Source of the DNA: Helicobacter sp. 11S03491-1
Lineage (GTDB): Bacteria; Campylobacterota; Campylobacteria; Campylobacterales; Helicobacteraceae
DNA length: 64,000 bases
Direction of reading: 5' to 3'
Assembly (NCBI RefSeq): GCF_002272835.1
Contig: NZ_MLAO01000005.1
Span: 107,721 to 171,720 of the forward strand
In this document: positions 27,866 to 36,758 of the stretch, one piece after another
Layout: each line of letters starts with the position of its first letter
How positions within the stretch are numbered: the first letter of the stretch is position 1
Notes under the pieces: generated by a model
Told to the model about the DNA's origin: nothing
The model's database searches: none
What the model saw: the letters and a program-made list of their open reading frames with translations, nothing else
Made by a program: the position numbers and the translations under genes

Positions 27866-29062
27866 TTATGTCTTCGTTTTGCAGCCAAATGCTCCATACC
27901 AAGCCACATAAGCAAAACAAGGAACAAGCAGCAAATAACCATAGCTAGTCCCAAAATTATCAGATACCTTGCCCATTAAATAAGGCATAATAGCTCCCCC
28001 TACGATACTCATTACAAGCAAGGAAGATCCAAATTTAACATGTCTGGTATGCAAATCTTTAGTGGCTAAGGCAAAAATAGTTGGGAAAGAAATACTCATA
28101 AAGAAAAACACGCCAATCAATACATATACTGAAACAACAGGAATACCCATAAATAAAATAGCGCCTAAAATCACATTAATACCACTATAAATAGCCAGAA
28201 GTTTTTGAGGACTAAAAATTTTCATTAATGGTGTTGTAAATACTCGTCCAAGCATAAAGGCTACAAGGGCGGCACTCAAATAATAAGCTGCTTTTTCATC
28301 ACTTAATTCGGTCCAATGTTCCGTAGCATAATTAATAAAAAATGCCCCTGCTCCTACTTGTGCGGCAACGTATAAAAATTGTGCCAATAGCCCAAAATTA
28401 AAATGAGGATAAGAAAAAATCTTTTTCAAACAAATATGTTCATGGACATCTTCTTCATCTTTTAAATTAGCTTGAGGCATTTTTACAAGAATAAAAACAA
28501 GCATGATTAGCAACACTATAAAGGCAATCCCTACATATACTCCTTGAACATTGCTCATATTCTTTTCTAAATGTCCATTAGCAAGAGATAAAAATAAATG
28601 TCCCCCCAAAATAGGACCCACAAATTGCCCCACTCCATTAAAAGATTGTGCAACATTAATTCTAAAGGCGGCATCTTTTTCTTGACCTAATTTAGTAATA
28701 TAAGGGTTGGCATTTGTTTCCAATGATCCCAAGCCGCAAGCCAAAACAAAAAATGCAAATAAAAACAAATCAAAATCTGCTCCATTGCTAGCCGGAATAA
28801 TAAGCAATGCTCCAATAGCATAAAGTAAAAGTCCAACAATGATCCCGACTTTATAAGAGAATCTATTGGCAATCCAACCTGCCGGCAAAGCCATCACAAA
28901 ATATGCACCAAAATATGCAGTTTGTAAAAGCCCTGAATTAGCTTTGGTAATCCCAAGATGAGTTTGAAAATTTTTATTCATAACATCCAGAAGTCCATAG
29001 CTTAACCCCCACAAAAAAAATAGCGAGGTTACTAATATGAAAGCAATCTTAAAATTCTTCAT
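27866..29062 (-). CDS. fucP: L-fucose:H+ symporter (FucP)
   Basis: An inner-membrane MFS permease of the FucP family with about 12 membrane segments in 398 residues (E. coli FucP has 438). Residues known to matter in E. coli are present: the aspartate in GLLDVMNKNF in helix 1 and the glutamate in GLGSLETNANPY in helix 4. Other FucP-type pieces are QTAYFGAYFVMALPAGW and FNGVGQFVGPILGG. Counterpart of Cj0486. It sits between the SDR dehydrogenase (20 bases upstream) and the lactonase. Confidence 0.93.
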   Translation of the reverse strand: MKNFKIAFILVTSLFFLWGLSYGLLDVMNKNFQTHLGITKANSGLLQTAYFGAYFVMALPAGWIANRFSYKVGIIVGLLLYAIGALLIIPASNGADFDLFLFAFFVLACGLGSLETNANPYITKLGQEKDAAFRINVAQSFNGVGQFVGPILGGHLFLSLANGHLEKNMSNVQGVYVGIAFIVLLIMLVFILVKMPQANLKDEEDVHEHICLKKIFSYPHFNFGLLAQFLYVAAQVGAGAFFINYATEHWTELSDEKAAYYLSAALVAFMLGRVFTTPLMKIFSPQKLLAIYSGINVILGAILFMGIPVVSVYVLIGVFFFMSISFPTIFALATKDLHTRHVKFGSSLLVMSIVGGAIMPYLMGKVSDNFGTSYGYLLLVPCFAYVAWYGAFGCKTKT

Positions 29063-29082
29063 TATTTATTCCTTTATTTTAA

Positions 29083-29862
29083 TTAAGTTAATGCCCGATC
29101 CAAATGCACATACCCCCCATCTACAAAAAGTATTTGACCGGTTGTATGTGACGAGATGGGAGACAAAACAAATACAGTTGTGGTTGCAATTTCTTCTGCT
29201 GTTGTAAGTCTTTTTCCTAATGGGATTTTTTTCCCAATTTCTTGAAGTTTTTCTTCAGGATTTTCAAAATTTTTTAACCATTCCAAATAAAGAGGTGTAA
29301 GCACTTCAGAAGGAACAATTGCATTGACACGAATATTGTCTTTTGCTAAGGCTGCAGCCCATTCTCTTGTTAAAGCCAGCTGTGCTCCCTTTGCAGCTGC
29401 ATAAGCAGATGTCTTTCCTTGTCCGGTTAATGCAGTCTTTGAACTTACATTGATAATAGACCCTTGTGATTTTTTTAGATAAGGCAAACAATGATGAACC
29501 ACAGTGTAATAATGGATTAAGTTACCTTGCAGTGAATCCATAAATTTTTCATACGGAGTATCTTCCAGAGATAAATTATCATTAGCTCCTGCATTATTTA
29601 CTACCCCATATAAACAACCATATTTTTGAATAATTTTTTCAATCAGACTCCCAATAATTTCATTTTCTCTCAAATTGATTTGATAAAATCCATATTGAGG
29701 TTGTAAGCTTGCAATTTCTTCTTCGAACTCTTTGCTCAGTGGCGATCGGGATAAAATTACAGGAATCCCACCTTCTTTTGCGATTGTTCTTACAATGCTT
29801 GCTCCTATCCCTTTTGCTCCTCCTGTAACAATAATGACTTTATTTTTTAATTCCAAATCCAT
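29083..29862 (-). CDS. Short-chain dehydrogenase (L-fucose dehydrogenase candidate, FucX-like)
   Basis: A 259-residue SDR enzyme expected to oxidise L-fucose to L-fucono-lactone with NAD(P). The cofactor loop TGGAKGIGAS (about 13-22), NNAG (about 88), and the catalytic Ser, Tyr and Lys of SSKTALTGQGKTSAYAAAKG (about 139-158) are all present. Counterpart of C. jejuni Cj0485 (FucX). A GAGGAG box overlaps the end of the MFS gene 11 bases upstream, indicating translational coupling. Substrate assignment comes from context. Confidence 0.9.
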   Translation of the reverse strand: MDLELKNKVIIVTGGAKGIGASIVRTIAKEGGIPVILSRSPLSKEFEEEIASLQPQYGFYQINLRENEIIGSLIEKIIQKYGCLYGVVNNAGANDNLSLEDTPYEKFMDSLQGNLIHYYTVVHHCLPYLKKSQGSIINVSSKTALTGQGKTSAYAAAKGAQLALTREWAAALAKDNIRVNAIVPSEVLTPLYLEWLKNFENPEEKLQEIGKKIPLGKRLTTAEEIATTTVFVLSPISSHTTGQILFVDGGYVHLDRALT

Positions 29863-29872
29863 AATTTGCTCC

Positions 29873-31156
29873 TCAAGTAATTTTAAGTTTATATTTTAAG
29901 TGTATAAGCATACAAGCTCCTAAAAACCCTATTAATGCCAAAATAGTAAACCCGGCATATGAGGTTCTTGTCCAATTTTCAATTGTCTGTTTCAATAAAG
30001 GTGCAATGAAACCTCCCAGATTTCCAAACGAACCAATCAATGCAATCCCCGCAGCAGCATTTTTGCCTTCCAAAAAACGCGTAGGCATATTCCAAAAAAT
30101 TGGCTGTATGGCTATAAATCCGACAGCTGCAACCACAATGCCAAAAATAAATAAGAAAAAAGAAGGAGCAAAAGCTGCAATACTCACTCCAATATCTGCA
30201 AGCAATAATAAAATAATTGCATTTTTTGCCCAAGTTTTTCTCTTATCTGTAAAATAAGTTATTAGTGGCATTAAAAATAATGTAAATATCCATGGGATCA
30301 TGAAAAATAAACCTACTTCAAAACCTACTTTTGATTCCAAAAAATATGCAATCTTGGTTGGAAGATAAAAAAACACCGCATACACATTAACCTGTATAGC
30401 AAAATACACAAAAGTGAATTTCCACACCAAAGGATGGATCAAGGTAGAAAAAATAGTTTTAGGGCTTACAGAATGTTTTTCTTTCTCATCTTCTTGTAAT
30501 GCTTGATTCAAAATATATTTTTCATTTTCATCTAGCCAATAAGCTTTTGAAGGTTTATCTACAAGAAAAATAAAAGCAAAAATCCCAACAATAACAGTAA
30601 TGCCTCCATGAATAAAAAACATCCACTGCCAATTGCTAAACCAAAATGATGGCGCATATTGAAGTATCCAACCCGTAAATGGTCCTGAAAATATCAATGC
30701 TAAAGGCACTCCGGATTGATAAATACCATATGCTCTGCTGCGATTTTGATGGGGAAACCAATAGCTCAAATAAAGAATAATACCCGGAGAAAATCCCGCT
30801 TCTGTTACTCCAAGCAAAAATCGCAAAATATAAAAACTTGTTTCATTGCGTATAAAAATCATACACATCGTAACAATACCCCAAGTGATCATAATGCGAC
30901 TTAGCCATATTTTTGCCCCAACTCTATGGAGTAAGATATTGCTTGGAATCTCAAAAATTGCATACCCGATAAAAAATATCCCTGCCCCCAGCGCATAAGC
31001 AACATCACCAATACCTATGTCAATTTCAATATATTCTTTGACAAATCCAATATTAGATCTATCAATCATAGACATCACAAACATCAAAACAATAATAGGT
31101 AATATTCTGTAACTGACTTTTAGTAGAATCTTGTCTAAAACTATTTTATTTTTCAT
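29873..31156 (-). CDS. MFS transporter, anion:cation symporter type (Cj0484-like)
   Basis: A 427-residue inner-membrane carrier with 12 hydrophobic segments, of the ACS family (hexuronate/tartrate type). Signatures include the helix 1 region MFVMSMIDRSNIGFVKEYI, GYAIFEIPSNILLHRVGAKIWLSRIMITWG, RFLLGVTEAGFSPGIILYLSYWFP and RSRAYGIYQSGVPL. It may import fuconate or a related acid sugar rather than fucose itself, because fucP is present separately. The matching gene Cj0484 occupies the same place in C. jejuni. Confidence 0.9.
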   Translation of the reverse strand: MKNKIVLDKILLKVSYRILPIIVLMFVMSMIDRSNIGFVKEYIEIDIGIGDVAYALGAGIFFIGYAIFEIPSNILLHRVGAKIWLSRIMITWGIVTMCMIFIRNETSFYILRFLLGVTEAGFSPGIILYLSYWFPHQNRSRAYGIYQSGVPLALIFSGPFTGWILQYAPSFWFSNWQWMFFIHGGITVIVGIFAFIFLVDKPSKAYWLDENEKYILNQALQEDEKEKHSVSPKTIFSTLIHPLVWKFTFVYFAIQVNVYAVFFYLPTKIAYFLESKVGFEVGLFFMIPWIFTLFLMPLITYFTDKRKTWAKNAIILLLLADIGVSIAAFAPSFFLFIFGIVVAAVGFIAIQPIFWNMPTRFLEGKNAAAGIALIGSFGNLGGFIAPLLKQTIENWTRTSYAGFTILALIGFLGACMLIHLKYKLKIT

Positions 31157-31179
31157 TATTGTTTCCCTTTAAACTCCCT

Positions 31180-32352
31180 TTAAACAGATGTTGCTAATCT
31201 CCAAATAGAAAAGTCATTTTGACCATTAATTTCTGCTTTTACCTGCTTTCCTTCTGAAACTTTCACAATCATTTCTAAAATTATATTTCTTACATCTTCC
31301 ATACTCTCCACACCCCTAATAATTCCCCCTGCATCAATATCAATCATGTCATTCATTTTGACAAAGGTAGCAGTATTCGAAGATACTTTAATTGTTGGGG
31401 TTATCGGAGAACCTGTTGGAGTTCCCCTCCCCGTTGTAAAAACACATAAATTACACCCTCCTGCTACCATGCCCGAAAGTTGTTCAATATCATTTCCGGG
31501 CGTATTCATAAAAGTAAGTCCTTTTTGAGTAATAGCCTTAGCATAATCAATAACATCTACTACATTTCGAGTGCCTGCCTTATAAATACAACCTAATGAT
31601 TTTTCTTCTATTGAGGACAAACCTCCTGCAATATTTCCCGGAGAGGGATTGGCTCCTCGAATATCTGCATGAGAGTTGATAACATTTTCTTCATATTGCT
31701 TGATAGTATGGAGAATTTTTTGTTTTACTTCTTCGTTTTGGGCTCGTTTTGCCAAAATATATTCAGCTCCGATAAGCTCTGTAGTTTCTGCTAAAATGAC
31801 TGCCCCCTTGCAATCAATAATATAATCACTTACCAATCCAAGTGCCGGATTTGCAGATAAACCCGAAAAAGAATCACTTCCGCCACATTCAGTCCCCAAA
31901 ACCACATCAGAAAAATCCCCATCTGAAATTTTTATATCTAAACGCTCATGAAGCATTTTCTGCACAATTTCTATACCCTTTTGTATCGTTTTTATATTGC
32001 CCCCACATTCTTGAATATTAAGATAAGCAACTTCTTTATAAGGAGTCCTTGTTTGGATCTCTCCAGCGACTTCTTTAGCTTGCACTACCTCACAACCAAG
32101 CCCCACCACCAAAACTCCATAAACATTTGGATTGCATCCATGACCCACTAATACATCTTGAGTTTGTCTTGCATCATAATCAAGCTCCGAACACCCATGT
32201 TGATGAGTGATATAGACAGATCCTTGCGTATCTTTGGCTATTTTTTCAACAACTTTATTAGCACAATGCACACTAGGGATAATCAAAATATGGTTTCTAA
32301 AACCAAAACTATTATCATCTCTCCTATAGCCTTTTAAAATAAAATTCTTCAT
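31180..32352 (-). CDS. UxaA family hydrolyase, large (catalytic) subunit, L-fuconate dehydratase candidate
   Basis: A 390-residue protein like the C-terminal part of altronate dehydratase (UxaA/GarD), counterpart of Cj0483. It is expected to remove water from L-fuconate to give 2-keto-3-deoxy-L-fuconate. Family motifs include GYRRDDNSFGFRNHILIIP, THQHGCSELDYDA, GLGCEVVQA, LGTECGGSDSFSGLSANPALG and GRGTPTGSPITPTIKVSSN. Several conserved cysteines (GCSE, ECGG, GCNLC) may hold a metal site. The start overlaps the small-subunit stop by 4 bases. Confidence 0.9.
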   Translation of the reverse strand: MKNFILKGYRRDDNSFGFRNHILIIPSVHCANKVVEKIAKDTQGSVYITHQHGCSELDYDARQTQDVLVGHGCNPNVYGVLVVGLGCEVVQAKEVAGEIQTRTPYKEVAYLNIQECGGNIKTIQKGIEIVQKMLHERLDIKISDGDFSDVVLGTECGGSDSFSGLSANPALGLVSDYIIDCKGAVILAETTELIGAEYILAKRAQNEEVKQKILHTIKQYEENVINSHADIRGANPSPGNIAGGLSSIEEKSLGCIYKAGTRNVVDVIDYAKAITQKGLTFMNTPGNDIEQLSGMVAGGCNLCVFTTGRGTPTGSPITPTIKVSSNTATFVKMNDMIDIDAGGIIRGVESMEDVRNIILEMIVKVSEGKQVKAEINGQNDFSIWRLATSV

Positions 32353-32615
32353 AAATCCCCTCTCCCTCTAATTCCTTCAATATTATGAACATGTACATGT
32401 TCCCCTTGTCCAATATCACTACAAGCAACACCAATATGCTCCCCATACTTAATAATAAAATTACCCTTTGGAATATCACGAATTGCAAATTTATGCCCCA
32501 TAGGAATATCTTGCAAAATTTTTATTTTTAAATCACTAAGCCATGTATTAGCTTCCAGATTTTCAAGAGTAGTAGCCACATTATCTTTGGCATTAACTAT
32601 CAATACTTTTTTCAT
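32349..32615 (-). CDS. UxaA family hydrolyase, small SAF-domain subunit
   Basis: An 88-residue SAF-domain protein equal to the N-terminal part of altronate dehydratase (counterpart of Cj0482). It contains KFAIRDIPKGNFIIKYGEHIG and GQGEHVHVHNIEGIRGRGDL, the latter typical of the UxaA/GarD N-terminus. It works with the large subunit encoded immediately downstream. Both ends overlap the neighbouring genes by 4 bases, so expression is tightly coupled in the aldolase-small-large order. Confidence 0.9.
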   Translation of the reverse strand: MKKVLIVNAKDNVATTLENLEANTWLSDLKIKILQDIPMGHKFAIRDIPKGNFIIKYGEHIGVACSDIGQGEHVHVHNIEGIRGRGDL

Positions 32616-33517
32616 AAACTTGCCAACCCTACCTCTTGAGAAATTTTTGCAAGGATATTTCTTGCTTCTTCTTTTTTAAACTTTAGAGCATCCAATGTTT
32701 TTAGAGAGATTGGATGGATGCTTGTATTGGCAATCTTGAAACCTCTAGCCTCTAACAACAAAGCATATCCAAGTGGAAAAGCAACCTCTTGAGCAAAAGC
32801 AATTGCTTTGATGATTGATTTTTGAAATTTATACATTCTTTCGTAGTCTTTGGCTTGATATGCCTTATAAATCCCACTCATAATCTCAGGAAATACACCC
32901 CCGCACGATGTCATACTTCCCTTAACTCCTGCTTGAAGTGCCCCGGCATAATACTCTTCTCTGCCTACAAAAACATCAAAATCACAACGATCTAAAATAT
33001 GCATTAAATCTACTGCAGATCCACTGGAATCCTTCATGCCTACAATATTTTTTTCCTTAGAAAGCTCTTGAATAACTCGCAAACTCATATTAGGAGCAAA
33101 CATAGGTATATTATAGAGATACAAAGGAAGCTTTACCTTTGAAGCAATAAATTTAAAATACGTTATTAGAGTATCCTCATCCATTGGATAATAAAAAGGC
33201 GGCTGCAAAAGCAAGGCATCACAACCTGTTTTTTTTGCCTCATTAGCCAAATAAAGCGTTTCTTCATAACATACGCTTCCAATCCCGGTAATAACAGGAA
33301 CTTTTTTGTTAGCTACTTCAATGCTAAGCTTCATTAATTGCACTCTTTGAGCAACCCCTATTGCCAGACCATCTCCGGCAGATCCATTACAAAATAATCC
33401 ATCTAAGCCATTTTCTAAACCAAATAAAGCAAGCTTCATGTATTCTTTTTCATTAACACTTTTATCGCTATTATAGGGTGTCAGCATAGCTGGAAATGTT
33501 CCTTTCAAAACGCTCAT
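32612..33517 (-). CDS. DapA/NanA family aldolase (2-keto-3-deoxy-L-fuconate aldolase candidate)
   Basis: A 301-residue class I aldolase of the DHDPS family, counterpart of Cj0481. It probably cleaves 2-keto-3-deoxy-L-fuconate to pyruvate and L-lactaldehyde. The Schiff-base lysine lies in KNIVGMKDSSG (about 160), the partner tyrosine in LPLYLYNIPMF (about 132), and GLFCNGSAGDGLAIG is the substrate loop. A true lysine-pathway DapA is less likely given the context. The start is the internal ATG with AAGGAGA upstream; the 13 extra residues of the longer frame lack support. First gene of the minus-strand fucose operon. Confidence 0.9.
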   Translation of the reverse strand: MSVLKGTFPAMLTPYNSDKSVNEKEYMKLALFGLENGLDGLFCNGSAGDGLAIGVAQRVQLMKLSIEVANKKVPVITGIGSVCYEETLYLANEAKKTGCDALLLQPPFYYPMDEDTLITYFKFIASKVKLPLYLYNIPMFAPNMSLRVIQELSKEKNIVGMKDSSGSAVDLMHILDRCDFDVFVGREEYYAGALQAGVKGSMTSCGGVFPEIMSGIYKAYQAKDYERMYKFQKSIIKAIAFAQEVAFPLGYALLLEARGFKIANTSIHPISLKTLDALKFKKEEARNILAKISQEVGLASL

Positions 33518-33559
33518 TCTTATCTCCTTAATTTGATATTGTCTATTTATTCTCACTTT

Positions 33560-33591
33560 TTTATATTTAAAATAATCATTTATATTTAAAA
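33560..33591 (-). promoter_or_regulatory. Two 13-bp direct repeats upstream of the fucose operon
   Basis: TTTATATTTAAAA occurs twice (33560-33572 and 33579-33591), 19 bases apart, 43-74 bases before the aldolase start. Near-two-turn spacing on one face of the helix suits paired regulator binding or alternative -10 elements. AT-rich composition lowers certainty. Confidence 0.35.
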
Positions 33592-33623
33592 AATTGGAGT
33601 TTATTTTTATTATTTGTTTATTT

Positions 33624-33661
33624 TAGTAACAAATAAGTATTTTTTATTTCAAATAGTTACA
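33624..33661 (-). promoter_or_regulatory. GTAAC inverted repeat in the fucose operon control region
   Basis: AGTAACAAATA on the left and CAAATAGTTACA on the right form a dyad with GTAAC arms at 33626-33630 and 33656-33660 (25-base spacer), between the IclR gene and the first operon gene. It also contains TTTCAAAT, which resembles the core of the palindrome before aldA. A candidate IclR operator, from sequence only. Confidence 0.35.
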
Positions 33662-33718
33662 TGACAAGAATGAAGAAATATTGATTAAAATGTCTATAAA
33701 TAGGCATAAAGCAGGCAA

Positions 33719-34456
33719 TTATAAATAAAGAGATTTCGTTTTAGGATTGTGGAGTAGGTATTTTAACGTGGATTTGAGAGTATATTCATTATCTAAAATA
33801 TTAATATAAGGAACGGTAATAGCACCCAAAATTTTATTGGTAGCACTTGAAAAAACAGGGACAGAAAGGTCAATCACTCCTCCTACATACGCCGATCTCA
33901 ATATAGAATATCTTTTATGTGCGATTTGTTTTAGTTTTTTGATCATTGCTTCTGAATAAGCATTATGAAATTTAAGAATCTTATCTCGTAAAGATGCATC
34001 CAAATAAGACAAAATAAGAATTCCGGAATTTGTCGTATGGATGGGCTTGGTAAAACCTATTTTAGTATAAAATCCCAAAGGAGAGCTCCATTGTGCTTGA
34101 GCAATTACAGATGTATTGGTATCTGTCTGTATCGCCAAATGGCAAGATTGATTGACTTCTTGGCTGATTTCATTTAAAATGGGCATAACAAGTTCTATTA
34201 ATGTGAAATTACTCCGGAATTGATTTCCCAATACAAATACTTTAGGCGTCATCATATATCGATCTGTTTGAGATAGTTTTTGCAAGTAACCGTTAAGTTC
34301 TAAAACATAAACCATCCGATAGATTTGTGATGTTTTGATCTGAAGTCCATCTGCCAAAGCTTGAAGACTAATGGGTTCTTTGATCATAGACATAAATTCA
34401 AGAATTTTAAGACCTTTACTCAAAGCAGGCGCTGCATATTTTTGCTTATTTTCCAT
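33719..34456 (-). CDS. IclR family transcriptional regulator of the fucose operon
   Basis: A 246-residue regulator with an N-terminal winged helix (about 8-70, PALSKGLKILEFMSMIKEPISLQALADGLQIKTSQIYRMV) and a C-terminal GAF-like effector domain (about 80-246, with SCHLAIQTDTNTSVIAQ and GGVIDLSVPVFSSATNKILGAITVP). Counterpart of Cj0480c, which responds to fucose in C. jejuni. The start chosen is ATG at 34456, with AAGGA upstream inside hypF; a longer frame lies entirely antisense in sense to hypF codons and lacks a site. Unlike C. jejuni, where I recall the regulator being divergent, here it points the same way as the operon. Confidence 0.9.
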   Translation of the reverse strand: MENKQKYAAPALSKGLKILEFMSMIKEPISLQALADGLQIKTSQIYRMVYVLELNGYLQKLSQTDRYMMTPKVFVLGNQFRSNFTLIELVMPILNEISQEVNQSCHLAIQTDTNTSVIAQAQWSSPLGFYTKIGFTKPIHTTNSGILILSYLDASLRDKILKFHNAYSEAMIKKLKQIAHKRYSILRSAYVGGVIDLSVPVFSSATNKILGAITVPYINILDNEYTLKSTLKYLLHNPKTKSLYL

Positions 34457-36746
34457 TAAAATCCTTATTTTGATATTGAGCATAAACTGCCTGACCAAAG
34501 GAGATGCAACCATCATTGGGAGGTAACAATTGGGGCATATAAAATTGATAATGGTGAAAATCAAATAATTCTTTAATACGATCACATAAAACTTTATTTT
34601 GAAATACACCTCCACTAAAAACAACAGGATAAGGATTATATTTTTGTGCAAACAAAAGGGTAATTTGCGCCAATGTATATATAAAATTTTTAGCTACTTT
34701 CGAAATCTTACCATTTAAAATATCTGCTTGCATTTCTAAAATCATCGGAACAAAATCAATCACTCCTTCTTGTGTCAATATAAAAGGATAACTTTCTTTA
34801 CCAATATGATCTTTTGATAAAGCTTCCAAAATCATCCCGGCTTCACCTTCATAGGTATTTTCTTCCAGCAACCCACATAAACTGGCCACCCCATCAAACA
34901 ACCTACCTACAGAAGTGGTTTTAATAGCATTAATATTTTTTTCAAACATCATTTTTAGTGTTTTTGATTCTTGTAGGGATAATTTATTTTCATATTGATG
35001 AATCAAATCATTAGCCCCGCTTTGTAATGCCAGACCATAGCCTATTTTATAAATTTTTTTAATTGCCCCCTCACCCCCAAGCAATGAAAATTCCTTTATA
35101 TGTCCTACTCTTTGGATTTCTTGCAGATTCCCCAAAAATATTTCACCACCCCAGATTTTTCCATCATTTCCCAATCCGTTTCCATCCCATACAATCCCCA
35201 ACATTTTATCCTTTGGAGAAATAGATTGATTTTTATACATCACTTCGGCAAAAATAGCACAAAAATGAGCATAATGATGCTGTATTTTTTCATTTATACA
35301 TTGTAATTGTATAGATTTTTTAGCACTTAATATACTTGAGTGATAATTTTGATGCAAATCGCTTATCAAGATATCCGGTTTTATACAATAAACTTTACTA
35401 AAAAATTCAAATATTTTCTCATATCTCTGCATACTGTTAGGATTATCAAGATCTCCTATAAAAGGCGAAATAAGATATTCATTTCCCATGCTATAAGTAA
35501 TATTTATCTTTTGTTGCGCTCCCATTCCAACGCAAACTTTTGATTTTTTTGGGTTTGGAGATTTTTGAAAATCTAAATTTAAGGGCGCAAGTCCTCTTCC
35601 TAAACGCATCACTCTCATTTTCCCTGCTAAAAATTGCACAATACTATCATCTATAGGTTGGAGAATATTACGATTATAATCTAATACCCCATCAAAAATA
35701 TTTCCCATTTTTTCTTTGAACTCCTCAATTGAAGCTATGATAGGCTCCCCACTCAAATTTGCACTTGTAAAAACAAGGGGAAAATCAAGTGATTGCAAAA
35801 TAAGATGATGAACCCCGCTATAGGGCAATATGATTCCTACAGTATTGATATTTGGGGATACAAGAGAAGATAAGCAGGAATTATTTTTTTTTACCAAAAC
35901 AATAGGAGCAGCCGGAGAATTCAATGCCTCTATTTCAAATGTATTTAAATCTGCAACTTTCAATGCTTCTTGTGTGTTTTTCACCATAATAGCAAATGGT
36001 TTTTGGGGACGATTTTTATTTTTTCTAAGCGCACAAATGCTAGCATCATTCCTGCCATCACACACCAAAGCAAATCCTCCTATGCCCTTAATAGCAATAA
36101 TTTTACCCTGTTTGATTGCATGGACAGTCTTTGTTATAGCAACGCTATCCTCATAACATATATTATTGGAATCATAAAATTTAAGCGTTATTTTGCACTC
36201 CGGGCAAGAATTTGGCTGGGCATGGAATCGACGATTTAGCGGATTATCATATTCGGTTTGACATTTTGAACACATTTGAAAAAAACTCATAGAAGTATTA
36301 CGCCTATCATAAGGAAGTGCAGAAATAATACTATAACGAGGACCACAATTTGTGCAAGTGCTAAAAGCATAGCCATAGCGCCTATCTTTTGGATTTTTCA
36401 TTTCTCTAAGACAATCTTGACAAATGGCTATATCTCTTGGAATGCTACTTTTAAAATCAATTATATTATTTTTACTATCAAAAATTTGAAAATCTAAAAA
36501 CTTTTTTTTAATCTTATAAGGCTTTATGCTTATTGAATTAATTTGTGAATGGATAGGGGCTTGGGCTTTTAGCCTTGAAATAAAAGTTTGCACATCTGCT
36601 ATTTCTATGATAATTTCAACTTTTCCTCCTAAATTTCGAACCCAACCTTTTGCTTGCATTTCAAGCGCAAGAGTATAAACAAATGGACGAAAACCTACGC
36701 CTTGAACTGTACCATCAATAATAATCCTATAAATATTAGCACTCAA
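34446..36746 (-). CDS. hypF: Carbamoyltransferase HypF (hydrogenase maturation)
   Basis: HypF activates carbamoyl phosphate and transfers the carbamoyl to HypE's terminal cysteine to make the hydrogenase cyanide ligand. The 766 residues hold all domains: acylphosphatase-like (about 1-90, with VQGVGFRPFVY), two zinc fingers with CQDC, CTNC, CSKC and CPEC pairs (about 105-190), a YrdC-like domain (about 200-370, including KGIGGFALVCDG and LVFTSANLSGEPI), and the Kae1-like domain (GIVWDGNGLGNDGKIWGGEIF, VVFSGGVFQN). The last codons overlap the IclR start by 11 bases. 12 bases downstream of the agmatine deiminase gene. Confidence 0.97.
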   Translation of the reverse strand: MSANIYRIIIDGTVQGVGFRPFVYTLALEMQAKGWVRNLGGKVEIIIEIADVQTFISRLKAQAPIHSQINSISIKPYKIKKKFLDFQIFDSKNNIIDFKSSIPRDIAICQDCLREMKNPKDRRYGYAFSTCTNCGPRYSIISALPYDRRNTSMSFFQMCSKCQTEYDNPLNRRFHAQPNSCPECKITLKFYDSNNICYEDSVAITKTVHAIKQGKIIAIKGIGGFALVCDGRNDASICALRKNKNRPQKPFAIMVKNTQEALKVADLNTFEIEALNSPAAPIVLVKKNNSCLSSLVSPNINTVGIILPYSGVHHLILQSLDFPLVFTSANLSGEPIIASIEEFKEKMGNIFDGVLDYNRNILQPIDDSIVQFLAGKMRVMRLGRGLAPLNLDFQKSPNPKKSKVCVGMGAQQKINITYSMGNEYLISPFIGDLDNPNSMQRYEKIFEFFSKVYCIKPDILISDLHQNYHSSILSAKKSIQLQCINEKIQHHYAHFCAIFAEVMYKNQSISPKDKMLGIVWDGNGLGNDGKIWGGEIFLGNLQEIQRVGHIKEFSLLGGEGAIKKIYKIGYGLALQSGANDLIHQYENKLSLQESKTLKMMFEKNINAIKTTSVGRLFDGVASLCGLLEENTYEGEAGMILEALSKDHIGKESYPFILTQEGVIDFVPMILEMQADILNGKISKVAKNFIYTLAQITLLFAQKYNPYPVVFSGGVFQNKVLCDRIKELFDFHHYQFYMPQLLPPNDGCISFGQAVYAQYQNKDFNGK

Positions 36747-36758
36747 TAATATAACCTG

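Noticed and set aside
27856..27954. Hydrophobic N-terminal extension of the lactonase (33 residues, apparent membrane segment)
   Set aside because: It lies wholly in another frame of fucP, lacks a ribosome-binding site, and the TTG at 27855 with AAGGAGG fits the family start.
29979..30233. Cysteine-rich 84-residue reading frame
   Set aside because: It is a same-strand out-of-frame shadow of the MFS transporter gene without a ribosome-binding site.
32612..33517. DapA of lysine biosynthesis
   Set aside because: The DapA fold is clear, but the gene overlaps UxaA-type genes within a fucose operon and matches the Cj0481 position, so a sugar-acid aldolase is more likely.
34457..34651. Longer IclR reading frame with 65 extra residues
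   Set aside because: The extension lies inside hypF, is not IclR-like, and the ATG at 34456 with AAGGA gives the normal protein.
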